Below, piece after piece: positions 58,663 through 64,000 of a stretch of DNA of 64,000 nucleotides (position 1 is its first letter; each line of letters opens with the position of its first letter). The notes beneath the pieces are model-generated. The model worked only from the letters and a program-made list of their open reading frames with translations. It was not told the origin of the DNA and did no database searches. Source of the stretch: Miscanthus floridulus (Eukaryota; Streptophyta; Magnoliopsida; Poales; Poaceae); NCBI RefSeq assembly GCF_019320115.1, contig NC_089587.1, positions 83,015,603-83,079,602 on the forward strand, read 5' to 3'. A program made the translations under genes and the position numbers.

Positions 58663-60084
58663 TATGAGTCTTACTAGTATGACATAATCGTGTAGATTGC
58701 TATGTTACAGGACTCCGGTAGAAGTCGAGTGATGGCTGTCACTCGTGAGAGATAGGAAATATATTATTGGATTATTATCACTTGGGATATATAAAAATGG
58801 TGGAAAGGAAAATGGTCACCGGGTAGGGATATGGTTTGGGTATTGGTGGGTGTAAGAGGTTGTGTCGCCGTGGACATGGGGCATGACTTGATTACACTAC
58901 TTTCCCTATCTATGTCAGTTAAGGACCGATCGTTGCATAAGCCATCGAGGCAAGTCACAGACTTATTATCCTGGGCACATACTTGGGTATGGGTGCTTGG
59001 AAGACTTGTTGCTCTCTTGTCGAGAGTTTTGGCTCTTTCTGGACCGACTGTCAGGGTTTTTTCTGGTGGAGGAGGTCCTTGCACCGCACTAAGTCCAGGA
59101 CTCAAGGATGAGGGCTTGGAGTCCTAGTTTGGACGAGGACCTAGGACCCCAGGATAGGAGGGTGATGGGTTGGTCCAGCTTGTGCCTTGGGTACAAACGA
59201 GGCGTATGTTTTTGGGGTACCCAGCTAGGGGCATTGATTCGCGAATCGCCGGGCAATCCGATATAGCTTGTTTCGTGCCTAGCACCGTAGTAAGAACTGA
59301 AGATGAAAGATGGAAGATGAAAAAAGTAAATCTAATTGCTTACCACCTTCTTGAAAGCAGCACAGGTGCTTACATAGAATGGTTAGTTAATGAACCAATG
59401 TGGCTATTAATAAAAATCGAATATAAGGACGCACGCTTAGTAATGCTTCCTGCAAATGCAATAAATCCACAAGCCAGATAGCCTTGCATATCCTTGGAGT
59501 CTTTTCTTTCCTCCTGTCGGGTAAGTCTTGCTGAGTATAATTGAGTACTCAGGGTTTTATTCCCCCTGTTGCAGGTGATAGGTGGATGCTAGAGTTGACC
59601 CTTGTGTGTGTATATCTCCTGGTGGGCTCAGCGAGGATTCCTTTACGCTGCGATCATAGTTGTTATTTATAACTCTCACCAAATGCTTTTATAAATGAAA
59701 GTTTCATAATCTATTGTCGTAGTTTATATATCAATACTTCATCATGTCATGATTAGATATTTATTTCCGCTGTAATTCTAATCACATGTTTATATTCCGC
59801 TTTTCAATTAAATTGTTTATAACCCTGATAATATGATTACATTCCACTATTATAATAATAAATATTATACTCTGATGTTGTATTAAAAGTGATGTAAGAA
59901 ATGGTTAAGAATGATGTAAGCTTTATTCTCTCATTTGTGATCCTGATGGAAAAATGTGGATTTTCGGGTTCTCTCCTAGGTGTGCCCGACGGAACTGCGT
60001 AATTTAGTGTTCTCCCTTGAGTGCTTAGTGTCTAATGGAAGACGAGCGCTCCTGAGAGTCATTAGATTAGGCAGTTCTGTCACA
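55980..60084 (+). repeat. Element G: long Gypsy-type LTR (5' boundary approximate)
   Basis: The right end is clear: GTTCTGTCACA at 60084 followed by a primer-binding site. The body has the same build as the D LTR, a GC-rich segment (56000-57780) followed by AT-rich DNA. It includes GAGTACTCAGGGTTTTATTC, a segment common in long Gypsy LTRs. Many long frames in the GC-rich part are open on both strands without domains and are not genes. Start coordinate is a guess. Confidence 0.45.
58596..58660. repeat. (TA)n microsatellite
   Basis: AT dinucleotide tract with two ACAT interruptions. Confidence 0.95.
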
Positions 60085-60086
60085 GG

Positions 60087-60098
60087 TGGTATCAGAGC
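60087..60098 (+). other. Primer-binding site of element G (initiator-Met type)
   Basis: TGGTATCAGAGC, two bases after the LTR end. A perfect initiator-Met complement. Confidence 0.8.
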
Positions 60099-60312
60099 AT
60101 AAATGAGAAAATAAAGCTTTCAAAACCTTTTCTGAACTAAAATTTGACAACCTATTCTTTCAAAACGTTAGGGCATCTTTATGCGAAGTTATATAAGTAG
60201 CCCTATTACTATGGTTATGTATCCAGGATAGATGGTACTCTACTGACTTAGATAGGCTTAATCAAGTTTTCTGCAGGTACACTAACCCCGAGCATAGTCC
60301 GATAGTATCGAC
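60099..60312 (+). other. Internal remnant of element G
   Basis: About 214 bp of leader between the PBS and a second copy of the LTR end. All coding sequence is missing. Confidence 0.5.
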
Positions 60313-60387
60313 TAGTGTTCTCCCTTGAGTGCTTAGTGTCTAATGGAAGACGAGCGCTCCTGAGAGTCATTAGATTAGGCGGTTCTA
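60313..60387 (+). repeat. Second copy of the G LTR end (75 bp)
   Basis: TAGTGTTCTCCCTTGAGTGC...GGTTCT repeats 60005-60079 with a single mismatch. Best explained as the tail of the 3' LTR after a deletion that removed the body of G and most of that LTR. Confidence 0.65.
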
Positions 60388-60908
60388 CCATATGACCAAA
60401 CACACACACTCTCTCTCTTGTGTTCAATATATAGTCATTCTTGTTTTACCTTTTTTCCCAAAAAAATCTCATCATGTGGATCACCTAATTTGTTAAAAAC
60501 GTTTTTCATAATTACTAGTCTATCTAAATTGTAATAAGTCTGGCTTTATAAGTATATACTTTTTTGCTACGCATATAAATATATACATTGTGTCTGGACA
60601 TACAATATGAAAACTATATATCTAAACCATTTTTTGGCGAACATGCCTCAACGACTAGTTTTTTATTATGAGGATATCAGAGTTTGTTACACAACGCATA
60701 CGGTTTAAACTTCCTTGAGGACAGCGATTGTTGTCCCATAGTGAAGCCGAAGGTATGCATTTCCACATTCTTACTTATATACAATTATATATATGCACAA
60801 GCTTTTTGCGACAAAAGACATAAAAAAGAGCTAAAGCTAATTGAGCCCAACTGCAAGCACGTGTCCTCCTGGCGATGTCGATGACACCCTGCAAAGCCTC
60901 CCGCTTGG
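60388..60908. other. AT-rich flank between G and F
   Basis: No gene or repeat recognised, apart from a short CACACACTCTCTCTC tract at about 60402-60420. Confidence 0.5.
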
Positions 60909-61165
60909 TGTCGGTGTTTCGAGTAAGCACCGTCTAGTAAATTTGTATATTGTGTGTCTGACTCGGATGGTGTGCTAAGAGGACACAAGGATTATACTGG
61001 TTCGGGCCGAATGTCTCTACGTCTAGTTTCAAGCTGCTCGTGTTACTAGCACTGAGTTTGTAGTAGGGGGTTATAAGCTGGCGAGAGAGGGAGGTAGCTC
61101 CCAAGTCTCTGGTGTGATGTGGTGTGTTTGTTTGATGAATCATCCCCCTCAATGGGACGCCCCGC

Positions 61166-62973
61166 TGAAAGCTCTAGTTTGGTTTTGGTTAATTGATGAA
61201 CCCTAAGTGCTAATCTAGTTTATCAAAGTGATTATGAGATAGGTAGCACTACTCCAAGTGATGAAGCAATGGCGAAGATCATGACAATGGCGATGGCATG
61301 GTGATGATCAAATGCTTAAACTTGGAAAAGAAGAAAGAGAAAAACAAAAGGCTCAAGGCAAAGGTAAAATTATAGGAGCTATTTTGTTTCGGTGATCAAG
61401 ACACTTAGCGAGTGTGATCACATTTAGGATAGATAGCCATACTATTAAGGAGTGAAACTCATATCGAAATACAGTTATCAAAGTGCCACTAGATGCTCTA
61501 ATTCATTGCATATGCTTTTAGGATCTAGTGGAGTACTAACACCCTTGAAAACGTTTGTGAAAATATGCTAACACATGTGCACATGGTGATACACTTGGTG
61601 GTTGGCACACATGAGCAAGGGTGAAGAAGTTTGAAGTGAAATGGAGTTGGTCGCAAAGATGTTGGCGTCGGTCAACTGACCGGACGCTGGATCATCCAGC
61701 GACCGGATGCTGAAGGGCTACGTCCAGTCGTGTTGTCGGATGGCACAGTGACTAGGGTTAAGCACCGGACGTTGGTCTATGTCCGGTCGGCAAAAGATGG
61801 TTTTGGGAGCTTACTGGAAATGACCAGACACTGGGGTTTGAGCATCCGGTCACTTGTGCCGGAGTGTCCGGTCAGTTAATAGCCATTGAGATCTAGCGGC
61901 TCAGGTTTAACTCAGAATGACACATGGCTTACATCGGGCGACCGGACGCTGGATCCAGCGTCTGGTCAACTGGACCGAAGCGTCCGGTCACCCCGATCTG
62001 TACCTAGTGAAGGGGTACAACGGCTCTATTTCATGGGGGCTTCTATTTAAGCCCCATGGTCGGCTATAGCTCACATCTCTTGCACATTTTCATTGACATA
62101 GCAACCTTGTGAGCTTAGCCAAAGCCCTCCCACTCATCTCCATCATTGATTCATCATCTTTGTGAGATTGGGAGAGAATCCAAGTGCATTGCTTGAGTGA
62201 TTGCATCTAGTGGCACTTGGTATTCATGTTGCGCTATGGATTTCGCTTGTTACTCTTGGTGGTTGCCACCACCTAGATGGCTTGGTGCAGCGGTGGAGGA
62301 TCGGCATGAGTTGGTGACTGTTCGTGGCCGTCTCCGGTGATTGTGAGGGGAGTTGTACCTTCCCCGACGGAGCGTCGAAAGGTAACTCTAGTAAATTGCT
62401 CATGTCATTGAGTTACCTCACTTGTGGGTAGGTTCTTGCGGTGTCCTATCATGTGGACGAGGTTTGTGAAACACCTCTTAGCCCCCGAACCACCAAGTGT
62501 TGGTTGACACAATGGGGACGTAGCGTGCTGGCAAGCACATGAACCTCGGGAGAAAATTGGTTGTCTCTTGCCCATTTGGTATTCTCTCGGTGATTGGTAT
62601 ATATTCACCTTATGATTGGTTCATCCCTCTACACATCGGTATAATCACCCTACTTACTCTCTTACTTTCTTGCAAACTAGTTGTAGCAAGCTCTTTAGCA
62701 TAATTAGATTTGAGAGCTTGCTTGGCTATTTAAGTTTGCTTAGTGGAGCTCTTTAGAGTAGAAAGATTGAGAGCTCTTAGTAAGTAGTATCATAGCAAAT
62801 TGTGTATCTAGCTATCATTGCAACTAGAATTGTTGGATAGGTGGTTTGCAACCCTTGTAGAGCTATAGCAAGTTTGCATTTCGCTATTTGTCATACTAAT
62901 CAAATTGCTCTAGTTGATTTGTAGATTTTTAAATAGGCTATTCACCCCCCTCTAGCCATATTAGGACCTTTCA
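61166..62973 (+). mobile_element. Solo LTR B2 (SIRE-like family B)
   Basis: 1808 bp from TGAAAGCTCTAG to GGACCTTTCA with a perfect 5-bp duplication CCCGC (61161-61165 and 62974-62978). Closely similar to B1. It landed about 10 bp from the TATA box of the F LTR. Confidence 0.93.
61677..62050 (+). promoter_or_regulatory. U3 array and TATA-like box of B2
   Basis: GACCGGACGC / GCGTCCGGTC units in both orientations between 61677 and 61990, then CTATTTAAG at 62043-62051. Confidence 0.5.
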
Positions 62974-63504
62974 CCCGCTTTCCCTTTTATAGGTCAAGGA
63001 GAATCAAGAGTTTACAACCGAAGGGAGGAGGAAAAAGGAAAGAGAAATAAGGCTTCTAGAGGTGCGTCGTCCTCCTATTCGCGTGGGTCCTGCTGACCCT
63101 ATAGATCATGGTGGCAGCGGTGTCGTACCAGGGTCCTGTTGGCCACTGCAGCTTACGTGTCAGAGTCATGCGCCATTGTCTTCTGTCCCATCTGAGTGGA
63201 CAGAATGGTTAGAGGGTCCCCTAACAGAAAGCCTTGCGGGGGGCAGCGGTATAGTGCTGGTCAACTGACGCTGGTTTGACTGATGTTGGACAGTGGTCAG
63301 GCAGGGAGTTGGCAGCACAGTGACCACACATTCGTCACTATGGGCGATGTGAGTTCCTAGGAATGACATGTCGTGGGGACAGGTCATGCTGAGATGTGAC
63401 CGCTCCCTGCATGATGCCAAAAGTTTGACCTTGAGTGGTCCTTTCTGGCCCGTAGTGGTTGGCGGTGATGTGAGCTTTTGTTAAGAACCATGTTCGAGGG
63501 ATTG

Positions 63505-63850
63505 GGTGAGGCAGAGCCGGCCCTCAGAAGTTGGGTGAGACAGAGCTGGCCCTCAGGGGTCGGCCAAGGTAGAGCCTACCCTTGGGAGTTAGTCGAAGTG
63601 GAGCCAGCCCTCGGACGTCGGGTGAGGCAGAGCTAGCCCTCAGACGTCGAGCGAGGTAGAGCCAACCTTTGGGGGTCGGACAAGATGAAGTCAACCCTTG
63701 GGAGTCAGCTGAGGTGGAGCCGACACTAGGGGGTCAAGTAAGGCGGAGCCTACGGCCTCAGTGTCCACTAAGGTGGAGCCAACCCTTGGGGGTCGGACGA
63801 GGCAGAGCCCCTGCCCTTTGGTGGTTAGATGAGGCAGAACCCAGCAAGAG
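63505..63850. repeat. Tandem array of about 30-bp units in U3 of element F
   Basis: About twelve degenerate units of the form GAGGCAGAGCCNNCCCTCGGGGGTCGG, 28-31 bp apart. It occupies the same LTR region as the 60-bp array of element C but is unrelated in sequence. Confidence 0.8.
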
Positions 63851-63936
63851 GTGTAGTCATGCCGTTGATCGCTCGGATGAATCAGTCATTGAGGGTTATT
63901 AGATCCTCTTCGGGTACCCTAGTATTGGTCCCGACA

Positions 63937-64000
63937 GTAGCTCCTGAGCCCCCAGGTGATTCGGGTAGAATCACCTGGGCAGGTTTTTGACTTGCCAGTG
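63937..64000. other. Start of element F internal region with perfect hairpin
   Basis: After the LTR come a C/G-rich PPT-like stretch and a perfect 12-bp inverted repeat, CCCAGGTGATTC / GAATCACCTGGG with loop GGGTA (63951-63979). It is then TTTTTGACTTGCCAGTG as in element C at 12087-12103. The second hairpin would lie just beyond the window. Confidence 0.7.

Larger units (their letters stand above)
60909..63936 (-). repeat. Element F 3' LTR (Tat type), split by solo LTR B2
   Basis: Plus-strand ends TGTCGGTG (60909) and CCCGACA (63936). Without B2 and one duplication it is about 1215 bp, like the LTRs of C and E. Minus-strand TATAAAAG at 62984-62991. Sequence right of 63936 matches the C and E internal region beside the 3' LTR, so F is in minus orientation and continues outside the window. 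Confidence 0.8.

Noticed and set aside
63505..63850. Repeat array as coding for a repetitive protein
   Set aside because: Unit length varies from 28 to 31 bp and breaks any frame; located in an LTR.

Overview
This window is repeat-dense plant nuclear DNA. The LTR retrotransposon families, the two-gene PIF/Harbinger transposon, the GT-AG introns and the CHG-rich decay all point to a grass. An Andropogoneae species such as sorghum, sugarcane, Miscanthus or maize is my inference. I recognise no ordinary host gene, tRNA or rRNA. Most of the 64 kb is a nest of LTR retrotransposons, reconstructed from LTR ends (TG...CA), target-site duplications (TSDs), primer-binding sites (PBS), polypurine tracts (PPT) and protein remnants.

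Layout: (1) 1-10490, element A: a minus-strand SIRE/Maximus-type Copia element with gag and an extra ORF but no pol. Its 3' LTR runs off the left edge. (2) A sits inside B3 (10491-11614), an LTR fragment of a second SIRE-like family, which sits inside the 3' LTR of element C. (3) 11615-34048, element C: a minus-strand Ty3/Gypsy element of Tat type (gag, RT, RNase H, integrase) with a multi-exon ORF on the opposite strand. Its integrase is split by element D. (4) 18268-28021, element D: a minus-strand Gypsy element with 2.9-3.9 kb LTRs and an internal region reduced to gag/protease scraps. (5) 34049-42509: a non-LTR interval holding a nearly complete PIF/Harbinger transposon (35044-38876) with a Myb-like gene and a DDE transposase gene, followed by low-copy-looking GC-rich DNA. 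(6) 42510-55341, element E: a plus-strand relative of C that has lost nearly all of pol but keeps the antisense ORF. Solo LTR B1 lies in its 5' LTR. (7) About 55980-60387, element G: a long Gypsy LTR plus PBS with the body deleted. (8) 60909-64000, element F: the 3' LTR of a third Tat-type element in minus orientation, carrying solo LTR B2 and continuing past the right edge.

The most interesting signals are these. A tandem double-hairpin module lies beside the 3' LTR in C and E (first hairpin also in F), with two-sided base changes that keep pairing and G-U pairs biased to the antisense strand. The antisense gene of C and E has a first exon of exactly 864 bp in both copies. ACCGGAC/GTCCGGT inverted-repeat arrays sit just upstream of the TATA box in two SIRE-type families, with a promoter-like copy inside A ahead of its extra ORF. 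Two pol-less elements have retained non-structural ORFs.
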